A stretch of DNA of 64,000 nucleotides, taken from NCBI GenBank assembly GCA_019096065.1, contig JAGUCH010000006.1, positions 764,001-828,000 of the forward strand, read 5' to 3'. Both the position numbers and the translations under genes were made by a program. Shown here piece by piece: positions 48,892-59,812 of this stretch. This stretch comes from Paracyclopina nana (lineage: Eukaryota > Arthropoda > Copepoda > Cyclopoida > Cyclopettidae). Position 1 is the first letter of the stretch, and each line of letters begins with the position of its first letter. A model generated the notes under the pieces. That model was not told the origin of the DNA and ran no database searches. It saw only the letters and a list, made by a program, of their open reading frames with translations.

Positions 48892-49600
48892 ACTTTTGGG
48901 CGCTTTTGGACGCTTTTCGGCCAGTTCCGCTCTGTCTGCCCTAAATAACGCCGAGCGCGAGCTAAGCTGAGTCAAAACAATAACAAGGCCTGAAAAACCG
49001 CAGTGTTACGGGCGATATGCTTGCTGTTGCGTTATTCCATTTAATGAGCTACACTTGATTCCATTTGGACTTTTGGGCCCTTTTCGGCTCTTTTTGGCCA
49101 GTTCCGCTCTGTCTGACCTAAATAACGCCGAGAGCGAGCTAAGCTGAGTCAAAACAATAACTGGGCCTGAAAATCCGCCGTTTTACATGCGGAATGCTTG
49201 CCGTTGCGTTATTCCAGTTGATGTGCTGCACTAGATTCCATTTAGACTTTTGGGCCCTTTTCGGCGCTTTTCGACCAGTTCCGCTCTGTCTGCCCTAAAT
49301 AACGCCGAGCGCGAGCTAAGCTGAGTCAAAACAATAACAAGGCCTGAAAAACCGCAGTGTAACGAGTGAAATGCTTGCCGTTGTGTTATTCCATTTGATG
49401 AGCTACACATGATTCCATTATAACTTTTGGGCGCTTATCGGCTCTTTTCGGCCAGTTCCACTCTGTCTGCCCTAAATAACGCCGAGCGCGAGCTAAGCTG
49501 AGTCAAAACAATAACAAGGCCTGAAAAACCGCAGTGTTACGAGTGAAATGCTTGGCGTTGGGTTACTCCAATTGATGAGCTTCGCTTGATTCCATTTGGT
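48892..49600. repeat. Satellite-like tandem array, 177-bp unit, four copies
   Basis: The block CCAGTTCC(G/A)CTCTGTCTG starts at 48921, 49098, 49275 and 49452, exactly 177 bp apart each time. Each unit also carries CTAAATAACGCCGAG and AGCTAAGCTGAGTC. Units differ by scattered substitutions, not indels. There is no coding capacity and no terminal inverted repeat. The monomer length is close to a nucleosome repeat, as for many satellite DNAs. Confidence 0.93.
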
Positions 49601-50813
49601 AATTCAGTGCAACTATTCGTCTCGAATTACTTGCATTTTGTTTATGCAGTGTAAGACGAGAATGACTTCTGCTACAACATCGATCTGTGAGGCGCTTGAA
49701 ATCCTAGCTAGCTGCCAATAAATCGTCCACTAGTTGGCTCTGTAACAACAAAAACAGGAGCACCTGACTCAACTCTGGAATTCGGTGACACCTAACGTGT
49801 GCTGTGATAAGGATCTTTTTTTTCAGCTGCTGCAACAGCTCACTTCTTCTGAGAAATTGATTCTTCAACAAACCTTAAAAGTCAGTCTCTGTTTTTTGTG
49901 TGCAAGTCTAGAAGCCTGTAAATGCTCATCCTAGCATGAAATTAACTCCTGCTTTTCTTTACTCTAAAGAAAGTACATAAGCAGTGGCTCGACCTACTTC
50001 CTTACATCAAAGAGCTGACATATTCTACTACCTCGTTCTTAACTGTGTAATATTCAGAATCCTTTTTAATTTAGCACTAACAACTTTGATGTATGGACGA
50101 GTATTTCTATTTCGGTTGTATGTTTCCAGCTCTTTGTTTTGCAGGCTTTAGTTGGTCCGTTCCAAATTGCCTAACCATGAGATGGTGTAAATCACGTTCT
50201 TACTTTTGGTTGAGATTAAAAGCCATAAAAAGTAAAGAGTATACGAGCAGCAGCAGCTGCACTGCATTGCAATAATTGCATTTTTTGCATTCTACTTTAA
50301 GGATCTTTGTCCGCAAATGCAGCCCAATTTTTTCCTCTTCTTTCTTTTTTTCCCTTGAGAATAATGTCATGTCAGTTTCATTTTAGGGTGGGAATTTCGC
50401 CAACTCATGGTATCACCATCAAAGGAGGCAATTGTTTAGGGCTCTGCAGCTATTCATGGCATGGCATACATATACGTTGCAGCTCGTGTGGAAATCTCTC
50501 GGCAATTTGTTCATTTTTGTCTGTCGGTGCGGGGAATAGACCCATAAAAAGGCAAATTCCATCCACTTTGCCTGAGCAGCAGTCGGACATCATCTGTATA
50601 GACTTGGAAATTACTTTATGCCTTCATCATGCATGGAAGATGAGAACATGTGTTGTTATTGTACCACCAGAGAGTTTCCCCACCAGAATGAGCACACACG
50701 AGTACTATATCTAATTGTGCTGTAAATTAGATGCACATACATATATACTACTCTGCCGCCTAAAGAGATATATGATATAAATCCTCGAAAAGGGAGCTGA
50801 AGGCTACTATATA
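49601..50813. other. Spacer, no gene seen
   Basis: A 135-codon plus-strand frame at 50307-50714 has no recognised domain and no splice context. Nothing else found. Confidence 0.5.
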
Positions 50814-51200
50814 CAGTCTGACCGTTCAAAATTGGACGGTACGGGAATCTAAACTTTTTGTCACATATTCAATATATACAGGACTTTTAAATGATATCGT
50901 TGGAAAGATTGAGCCTTTTTCCATCTTTTTGTAAAAGTAGAAAATATCAATTTAAAGAGGAATAAACCCTGAAAATTCAATTTTCCCAAGGCAAACCAGA
51001 AAATTGTCACGAAAAAACTGATGCATCATTTATTTTTGCTGTCACGCGGAATTCTCAATAATATTTTTCATTTTGTCAGAAAACAAAAAAGATGTCCAAA
51101 GGTTCAAGCTTTCCAACGATACCCATTAAGCCTCAAAATTCATGTATTCATAACACATACTTTTGATTCCCGCACCGTCCAATTTTGAACGGTCAGACGG
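50814..51200. mobile_element. Tc1/mariner-type MITE (387 bp)
   Basis: The terminal inverted repeats start CAGTCTGACCGTTCAAAATT (left) and CCGTCTGACCGTTCAAAATT (right, reverse complement), about 36 bp with few mismatches. Inverted similarity continues inward (ATCGTTGGAAAG near 50898 and its complement near 51110). TA flanks both ends (50812-50813 and 51201-51202). No transposase frame is present, so it is non-autonomous. Confidence 0.9.
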
Positions 51201-51202
51201 TA

Positions 51203-52053
51203 TATATGCTATCCAAGTGCGTGAAATCGCCAAGTGCTCACATATGTAGTTGCACATAAGGACTTCCTCACCTGCTCAATTCCGACTCGCTTTGTAATTA
51301 TCTATCGAAGACATCAAAGCTCATTTGGAAGCCTTGTAATTACTCGTACAGCAAAAAAGCGAGGCGAGGTGAAAATCAAGATTTGCACCTCTTAATGTGC
51401 AGCTCATCTATGTTTCCGTTCTGCCAAGTCTGTACCAAGTTCGATTGATTGCGGAATAATTTTACTGAATTTCTAGCATATTTTCTTGCAATTTCCTGGT
51501 CTTTCTGGGCTTGGTTTTCCAGCTGAAAAAACGTAATTTTGCTAAAAAAAAAATCCATGTTTGTGCCAATTTGTTGGAGAAATCGGTAAAGTGCAGCTTC
51601 TCAGCCCATTTTTGCAAAATTACAGGAAATCATGTGACCAGCTCATTAGAGGCTTTTAATCAGTGTGGAAATATCAGCAGATGGATTGGTGGGTCTTGTG
51701 CATCGTCATGTGTACTAGTTCCAATGCATTGTAGATTTCTCTCTTGTAAACTAGAATTGCTGAATGATGGACCTCACAAGATCACTACTGATCTATAGCC
51801 TTGACCAGCAGCAGCACGAGGAATTCAGCTACAGTGCTTTTATTGTGAAAAATTTGCCCTGTGGCGAGCCGTAGCAAAACTGGTGCATTATTCGCTTCCT
51901 CCTGTGTAAGATTGTAAGATGGATGGATGGAAGGAGCAAAATCTGTGTGCATAGTAATGAAGGTGTAGCGCATCTTGGCATCTTTATAAAGCGCCATTAT
52001 TTTTTGCGAGAATGAATGAACCAAGACAGATTATGTATATATACTCGCAATCA
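51203..52053. other. Spacer downstream of the secreted-protein gene
   Basis: No gene recognised. Confidence 0.5.
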
Positions 52054-52059
52054 TTTATT
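52054..52059 (-). promoter_or_regulatory. Poly(A) signal of the cysteine-rich protein gene
   Basis: AATAAA on the minus strand, about 195 nt past the stop codon at 52252. Confidence 0.6.
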
Positions 52060-52251
52060 TCAAATGTATTATATAGATATCACAGACTGAACACTGCAGT
52101 TTTGCATTTTTCTAGTAGTTTTAGTATATAGCAGCAGCAGTAGTAGGAGATTACACAACAATATAACTCTGACTAATGGGTTAATCAATACAATTACGCA
52201 GGCAACGTCTCTTCAGAATGAATTCCCAGAATTTGGCAATGATTACATAAA

Positions 52252-55200
52252 TTATGCGTAATGAGTCTGGTGGTGGTGCAGCAGCAGCCAGAAGGAGAAC
52301 ACTAGTAAGCTCACGTTGATGAAGGAGGACTCTGACAAAGAAGACCCAGCTGAAGAGTTGGCAGTATCATTCGGAGCCTGGGTCCTCGAGCCAGGAATCT
52401 CATTGGTGAAAATGTCCTCTTGGACCCTCGGCGGAGGGGTCGGAGGTCCGCGGTGGCCATGCTTGCCATGATGCATTATTTTATGCCTGGGCTTGAGCGT
52501 GGTTTCGAACTCGCGCTCGTAGTATTCCTCCTCGATCTTCTCGAGCAGCTGCTCCACTCCATCGACCACAACGCTCCTGACTGTGGACAGCCTCGGCGAG
52601 ACTGGCCTCGAGGTCGACGAGAACGGCCTCGGGGTCGTGATGGGGATCCGCACATGGACCTTGGGCACTGAGTGTATCACACCTGCGGCAGGGCTGTCGT
52701 CTTTCGAGGCCGTGCACTTGGACTGCCTTCGCAGGGTCATGCCATATTTTTGAGGCTGGTGGCCTCGCTCGCAGTTGGCTCCGGCCTCGGTCACCATGTG
52801 GCGCTCGTCCTCGTCCATGCTGATGCCGACGAAGCACTCTTTGCCAGGAATGTCTCTGCGTTCGGTGTAGGTGTAGACGAGGCCGGTGCTGGGCTCGGTC
52901 CACTGGCCGAAGCATCGGTACTCTCGCTCTTCGTACACCTCGCTCGCGTTGCCGCAGTTGAACACTGTGTAGAACATCACTTCGGGGTTGTTGCAGTCGG
53001 CGTACGACCTCGCGCAGAGGCCCTCGGCGTCTGGGAGGATGCCAGAGTATTCCCCCACCAGAGGGCAGTGTGGGGGCTCTTCAGCGTCCGCTCTCCCCAG
53101 TGTGAGCCACTTGGAGGGTGTGAAGTTCTCGGCAGTGCACAGCGCTTCGCTGCCACTGAAGGAGTCACTTGAAGAAATGCCTGCAAAAGAAAACAAGAGT
53201 TGGAGAATTTCGCACCGTAACTTTTTTCTCCCAATTGCGGTTTGCCAAGCGTAGAGTTAAAGAGGGTACATACTAGCTGGCTGCATGGGAAGAATGAATA
53301 TGCGGCGCTCATCTGCTTCAAATGCAATTACAAAATACTTCTTACTAAACATTGCAAAGACTTCAGCCACCAATTTAATTATTTTTTGATTTGAGTTACT
53401 TTTTTGCAGATGAACAGCGCAAAGCAGTGCATGCCACCAAAGTAGCTAGCTTGGGAATGTACAGGAAGAGCCCCGGGGCAAAAATGTCTGCTTGTGAAAA
53501 AAAGATCCACAATTCATGCAAATAAGCCTTTCGATGCCAAGTGTCTACATGCTCGGTGACACGGTTGTTACGCATTGAATGCAGTAAGAAGGTATTTATA
53601 GCTCACAGGTGTGGACACATTAGCCATGCACACCATGAGGCACACACAAGATTTGTAAGCAGAGCAAGGCCATAAACCCGAAAAATGGAGCAGAAGATAT
53701 GCTCTTTTTGTCAACTCAACATTACTAGTTGAAACGTACCTAGTTGGAATTCCAGCACGTTAGAGTCCCTTCGCTGGAAGAGCGCACAGCTGTAGGAAGT
53801 GGATCCGCAGTCGGTGGACAAGAAGAGCAAATATCGCTGGCCTTCAAGGCCATCAAGGCTCTCCTCGGCCGGCGGCATTTCCGTGACACAGTGGCCTCGG
53901 TAGGTGAGGAAGTTGTCCTCGTCTCTGTACGTGAACTCGCCATTATCTCCGATTGCCAGTCCCTCCCAGTCGCCCTTCATCCAGGAGGGAAACTCGCACC
54001 TGGCGCTGGAGACCATAATGTCTTGTGGTTGGTGAGGCTGCTCGATCTTCTCCATATGGAGGGTTTCATACCCATCTTGGGAAGTGTAGAGGTGATTCAC
54101 GCACGTCGAGTCGCTCGAGAGGGCCAAGTGAGTCAACCCTGTTTCTGGGTCCTCCTTGAAGAGCTGCAATAAAACCAGGCGAGCGTTGTAATACAAATGG
54201 GCGAATTATGCACCATGATCAGCGAGCGCGCATCACATATCTTTCCTGTATGTCAATATGATCTCAGGCCACCGGCAAAGGGGTAAAGTCAAAACAAGCA
54301 GGCTTTTGACACGCGGAATTTGTGATTGACTTCTCCGCTCCTCCCAGCTTAGCTAAAGACACTGCTGCACTTTTGCTGTTTATTATGCTGCTAACGAGAA
54401 TTGATTTGCGGCGCGATCATCAGATCGTTTTCCCTTTGACAGTCGGCGGCCGCGAGTACGACGCATTATTGGCCTCGTATTTTGCCCAGAAAAAAGAGCC
54501 ACGACGATAATTGATTTTGTAGCTCTGCTGCTGCCAGCATGTGTGCAAAATTTAGGGGAAACGAAAAATTATGGTCTACTTACAGCACAACGGTAGCGAG
54601 GTCGTGGTTCTTCGCCTAATTGAGGTAGTTTGGTGTCGAGCAAGCTCATGTACGTCTCCCCATTCTCACCTGGCCAGGAACCCAGGCATTGGAAGCTCAT
54701 GTCTAAAATAAGACCCAATATATTAATGACACTTCTGAGTGCTTCTCATATGAAATACTCACCGAAATTAGGAAAGGAGCAGCCTCGGAAATGGAGGTCG
54801 AATTTGTAGCCGCTGGGGCAGTCCGTGGCCTCGGAGACGGGCTCGTGGCACTCGAGGTCGTCCTCGGTGCCATCGTTGATGCTGTAGGTGAACCTGTAGC
54901 GCCCATTGAGCGGGCAGTACGTTCTGGTGATGGCGCTGCCCCCGTAAAAGCTCCTGGTCTTGTAAAACATCATCTCCTGGGCTTTCCTCTCCTTGATGTC
55001 CCGCTGCGTGGGGCAAGAGAGCCTCGCCTCCTCTTCGGTCGCGTGGCACTTGTCGTTGACTCCGTTGGTGTGGATCTGGAGGACGTTGGTGGACCTGGAC
55101 ACGATGCTGATGCACTTGAAGCAAGTCTCCTTGTTCGACAGGATGACATGCTTGCCCAGTCGCCTGTGACAGGATCCCCAGGAGGGGATGGAATCGAACA

Positions 55201-56490
55201 GGATGGAAATGGAGTTGTAGGCAATCTCCCTGGTCGTCATCGACTGGCTGAGGAATTCGCCCTGGAACTCCAGGGGAAAATAGCAGCCTGCGTGCCCTGA
55301 AACGTTAGAAAGGCTTGAGCAACACCTCGCTTTTATGGCCTTATATACTACTAAATGGTTCTGGAATGTGCAGCCTCATGAGTAGCACGGTTGTCACTTT
55401 ACAACCCTCTAAAAAGGATCACACTAAAAACAGCAGCAGCCATCATCTCGTGAAAATGTTATGTCAATAAAGTTTTTTTTTCCTTGCCGAGGAGCTAGTG
55501 TGCAATTTCCTGCCACTCAAAAGGAATCCATAGACAATCGGGCCTTTGTCGCACACTGTACATATATGTCAAGGAACGACACACACAGGCTCACTCGTGA
55601 AAGAAGAAGATCAGCTGCTAGCATAAAATTGTGCAAGCCAAACTACGGCATAGCACGCGAGTTTGCACTACAAATGAGTTGACGTGATTGCGTGCGCAAC
55701 ACTGAAACACCGTGTGACTTGTCATAGTGTAATAACGAGATTTTCTTCAAACAAAGCAAGAGAAAAGGCTTTTTTCTGGATTAATTGGTGCTTTATGGCG
55801 GACAGACTGTGGGGGCGTTCCCATATTGACATGTTAGCCAAGTTAAGTTAGGTGAAAAGTTAAGTTCAGTTCAGTTCCGTTCCCAGATATTTATGTAGGT
55901 AGAACTTAACTTTGCTTAACTTTATGTAGTTCTAGCTCGCTTGCCCAGCTAAGTTAAGTTGCCGAACGGAACTTAGCTACAAAGAGTTTTCTCATATGCG
56001 TAAGTAACTGAAGCTCGCTTAATTGAGAAAAGCTAACTTTGCTCATCGGTTGCTGATGTACAACGCGTTGACGTGTCAACTGAATATGACTAAAACAAAT
56101 CGAACTTGCCTAGAACAAGCTGAACTTAACTAATCAAGTAAGGTTGCTGTTTTAGCAAGGTAACTTGACTAAAACTTCGAATATGGGATCGCTCTAGTGT
56201 GTTCGGACCTGAGCAGTCATTTCCCAACAATTGAGTTCTCCCATCTTAATCAACCCCTACTGTAATGTACGTAGCATTTTCGGACCACCGGGCGTTCAAA
56301 TCACCAGCATGGTGTGAACATCCGTCGAGGGAGCAGACGGCAACTCCTATTTTTTAACACAGTCATTTCCAACTGATCAGCAACTGACTCTCGCTGCTCA
56401 AGTCATTATTACGCTATCCTTACCTTTTGTCCAGGTGAGACAGGCGACGCATAGGAGCAGCGCTATTTTCGCTGGATGATTCTGGCCCAT
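52252..56490 (-). CDS. Cysteine-rich secreted or surface protein, internally duplicated
   Basis: Five exons: 56490-56424, 55296-54763, 54702-54584, 54163-53740 and 53180-52252 (stop). The total of 2073 nt gives 690 aa. Residues 1-25 are a signal peptide (core IALLLCVACL). Then come two similar halves: C27-x-FP, C150PL-x-G-x-Y and C206LGSW in the first; C296EFP, C420PLVGEY and C471FGQW in the second, with nearly equal spacing. Residues 550-665 are Pro/Ser/Thr/His-rich and probably unstructured. The last 25 residues hold a hydrophobic stretch (VSLLVFSFWLLL) after small residues, suggesting a GPI signal or a membrane anchor. N-glycosylation sequons include NFT, NAS and NDT. It resembles uncharacterised arthropod secreted proteins that I recall under Pfam DUF7042-DUF7045. 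That assignment is from memory and the function is unknown. Exons are more GC-rich than the surrounding DNA. Confidence 0.9.
55813..56195 (-). mobile_element. MITE family 1, copy f (intron of the cysteine-rich gene)
   Basis: Reverse orientation, GGGCGTTCCCATATTG to ATATGGGATCGCTC, with a short deletion inside (the AGCTCAGCGG segment is missing). It lies in the first intron (55297-56423) of the secreted-protein gene. Confidence 0.9.
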
Positions 56491-56628
56491 GTTTCATATA
56501 TCACTGGTAATGATGCTCTTGAACGAGGCTCAGCATTTTTACGACGCTGGTTGTACGTGCGTGCTCTGCGAGCGCAGACTGAAGACTGACTCTCAATTGG
56601 GCTGCTCGCGCTTTGCTCGCACTGCCGT

Positions 56629-56636
56629 GTATATAG
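56629..56636 (-). promoter_or_regulatory. Possible TATA box of the cysteine-rich protein gene
   Basis: CTATATAC on the minus strand, about 140 nt upstream of the start codon. A TCAGTC initiator-like site occurs at 56589-56584, but 48 nt away, which is longer than usual, so the start point is uncertain. The leader would contain a short upstream reading frame (ATG CTG … TGA). Confidence 0.35.
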
Positions 56637-57202
56637 TAGGATGGATTCGACGATCGCGAGGATCCCCGGGGAGTTGGCGAGCGCCCCCTGCCAATGCCGA
56701 TGACGGCAGATGGCTGAGCTGGACACGGTTTACCTGCGCACGCCTCGCGCACTTTATCGAAAATTGATTGTACCCCTCAAAAACCTCCTTATTGTACATT
56801 TTTTATTACTACTTTTACTAGTATATGGGGCAAAGTGAGAAAGTGTCAATTTTAATTAATCGCGGTGTATTGGCAGCTCATCGTCTCAGTGCTGAGAAAT
56901 TGCCCTTTGAAATGGCGCAAGTACACGCCCTTTTTCCAGACAAATACTTTCTTTTCGCCACATAGTTCGTGTGTCAATGATCGCACTTTAATGCGACATG
57001 CTGAGGTGTGGCTGAGTAGCTTGAAAAACCTGGAATTTGATGATGACGAAGAGCATGCGTCTTTTTGCAGGATCCACTCAAAATTAAATTTCTCAGTTTT
57101 CCAATGAGCCGACTTATACGATATACCGAATTGTATTTGAGTGCAATACCGGATGGAGATATTGGAAATGAACGCACTTTGGGCAAGCTCGCGGAGTCAA
57201 CC
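56637..57202. other. Spacer upstream of the cysteine-rich protein gene
   Basis: Presumably includes its promoter. No other gene seen. Confidence 0.45.
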
Positions 57203-57590
57203 GGGCGATCTCATATTCGAATTTTTAGTCAAGTTACGTTGCTAAAAGAGCAACCTTACTTGATCAGTTAAGTTCAGCTTGTTCTAGCCAAGTTCAGTTC
57301 CTTTTAGCAATGTTCAGTTGACCGCTGAGCTGACACGCCAACGCGTTGTACATCAGCAGCTGATGAACATAATTAGCTTTTCTCAATTGAGAGAGCTTCA
57401 GTTACTGCGCATATGAGAACACTTTTTGTAGCTAAGTTCAGTTTGGCAACTGAACTTAGCTGGGCAAGCGAGCTAGTACTACATAAAATCTAGCTAAGTT
57501 AGGTTATACCTACATAAATATCTGGGAACGGAACTGAACAGAACTTTTCACCTAACTTAACTTGACTAACTGGCCAATAAGGGAACGCCC
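57203..57590 (+). mobile_element. MITE family 1, copy g
   Basis: Forward, full length, GGGCGATCTCATATTCG to GGGAACGCCC, followed by TA. Confidence 0.9.
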
Positions 57591-59429
57591 TAACAACTCT
57601 TTGGGATTCGGATCGCTTTTTGGCCCAGCTCAGCCCCAGTGTGGCAAAATAGGAAGGAAGCTCATCATAAAATTGAGGATCTCCACGCCCACCCCAAAAT
57701 GGCTCTCAGTGTGCTATATTGTGCTGCAATATGGATCATTGTGTCTGACCATTATTGCTAATTAATGGCTATCACGTGACTGAAATAGCGGTGATGATGC
57801 TGCGCTATACGGTAAAATTATTTTTGCAGCCACCACACATCCAAATTCACCCATCGACGCAGACAACGAAAATGCGGCTGCGGGTGCGAACAAAAGTGAA
57901 GCCTGTTTGGCGGAAATGAGGTAAATCCCCTTGCTTGCAACTTGTTCTACTTTGAGTAGGGTAGTTTTGAATTATGGACCTTCCTCTGGAGGACCTGCTC
58001 ATCTACTTTTTTTCTCACGTCTATAAAATCCTGATCTAGCTGCAAGTTTTGAATTAAGTATTTATTTTGTAAGGGTGAAATTAATCGCACGTAAATTAGA
58101 TGATCAGCTCACTGAAACTAGTTTTATTACGAAATAAGGGGGAAGTGAGCCGTGATAATTGCAGCATGTCCATCTTTCGGGGCTACTACTTTTTTAAAGA
58201 GGATATCACGACAACAACAAAAAACTGGAGGCAATTCCAAATGGAAGCTCTGTCAATTTTCCTCATTTCTTGAGTAGTAAACCACGAGTTGCTGTCGAGG
58301 CACGTGTTTCAGCTACCTTCTAGCAGCCCAACACTAATTATAGCACGAGCTGAGGAGCTTATCTTGCTAAAAGTTGAGTCATTGTGTAAATTAGGGGGCC
58401 ATTTCCTGTCGTCTGCAATATTCTCCACAAATGTAATATTGAGCCACGTCGCGACGCGTAACGCGCGCGCGCGCGTTACCAGAAATACATAGGACCGCAG
58501 TGCACTAATAATAATAATGGCAGCTATATGGCAGCAGGTGAATTTTGGAGCGTTTCTTTGGTCAAAACCAAAGATGATCCTATCAAAGTCAGACAATTCT
58601 GCTAATGGTCTCTTGTGGACCTGTTGCTACTATAACTGGCAGCTGCTCATTATACACGCTAGATATAGCCAAAATATCAATCAATCCATCTGCAGCCAGT
58701 CAGCCACGAAAGTGCTGCCATGATGGACATCCAGCTAATCTTCTTAGGAAATCTTCCACTACTACCTCATAATTGGCATAAAAATCACCAAATTCCCGAG
58801 AGCGCACCAAGTGAGATTTGCTAATCTGGCCTTTTCAATCTGCACTGGTAAATTATTGCTCAATTTTTGCTGCGTACGTCCCACCTTTTATTAAGTGGCA
58901 CATATGGCAAATGAGCTAATCTCTCTTTAAATAAAATAAAATAGAATTAATGCACCTGGTGGACTTCGTTTCACCTCATTTCAATTATTGGTGGGCTCTC
59001 CCTATATTAATAATGAATTAAGGGATTTATGGTAGCATCGTGGAAAAGTTGTATATTGCATTTTGTAGATGGAGGGAAAATTTTCTCACTCCTCGGTTTA
59101 CGACAGTACCATTAAGGGCCAGTTTGGACACGTCCAGGATGGCCACCCAAAATGGCTTAGCTTCGTTGGCAATGATTTTAATCCATGTCATTAGTCAGCA
59201 GCAGCAGTAAAATGTTGTAATATTCGTGGAAAAACGTGTGCGGTCCGGTTGTAAACCATTTGAATGGTAATCCCCCTTGAGCTACTACTATAGCATATTC
59301 TAATGCTAACTAAAGAAGTGACCAGGATTCCATCCATTCACTCGTCCAGAATTGATTTGCACTTGTAACACCAGTAGCCAAAAGCTACAGCCTCAACACA
59401 AAGAGCTGGAAATCTCTGGCAGAGAGCTG
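57591..59429. other. Spacer with a CG-alternating palindrome
   Basis: No coding region is supported. The 22-bp palindrome at 58458-58479 is listed separately. Confidence 0.5.
58458..58479. other. Perfect 22-bp palindrome with alternating CG core
   Basis: GTAACGCGCGC and its exact reverse complement abut with no spacer, giving a 16-bp run of alternating C and G in an AT-rich setting. Such a tract can adopt Z-DNA or a cruciform. No gene start is recognised nearby. Confidence 0.7.
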
Positions 59430-59812
59430 GCATATCAGTTAGCCAAGTTACGTTAGGTAAAAAGTTAAGTTCGGTTCAGTTCCGCTCCCAGATATTTATA
59501 TAGGTAGAACTTAACTTAGCTTAATTTTATGTAGTACTAGCTTGATTGCCCAGCTATAAGTTAAGTTGCCGAACGGAACTTTGCTACAAAAAGTGTTCTC
59601 ATATGCGTAGTAACTGAAGTTTGCTTAACTGAGAATAGCTAACTTTGTTCATCAGCTGCTGCTGTACAACGCGTTGGCGTGTCAGCTCAGCGGTCAACTG
59701 TACATGGCTAAAACGAACGAACTTGGCTAGAACAAGCTGAACTTAACTGATCAAGTAAGGTTGCTGTTTTAGCAAGGTAACTTGACTAAAAATTCGAATA
59801 TGGGATCGCCCT
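59430..59812 (-). mobile_element. MITE family 1, copy h (one end degraded)
   Basis: Reverse orientation. The left terminus has lost the GGGCGTTCCCATATT end and begins near CATATCAGTTAGCC. The right end ATATGGGATCGCCC is intact and followed by TA. Confidence 0.88.

Noticed and set aside
48892..49600. Regular repeats that might suggest a CRISPR array
   Set aside because: The repeat is one 177-bp head-to-tail unit without short conserved repeats separated by unique spacers, and the genome is eukaryotic.
50307..50714. 135-codon frame on the plus strand
   Set aside because: No recognised domain and irregular composition; most likely a chance frame.
52672..53172. 166-codon open frame on the plus strand, opposite the cysteine-rich gene
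   Set aside because: It is the complement of a coding exon with GC-rich third positions, which opens the opposite strand by composition. Ala/Val/Gly-rich with no domain. The same applies to plus-strand frames at 53744-54172 and 54791-55300.
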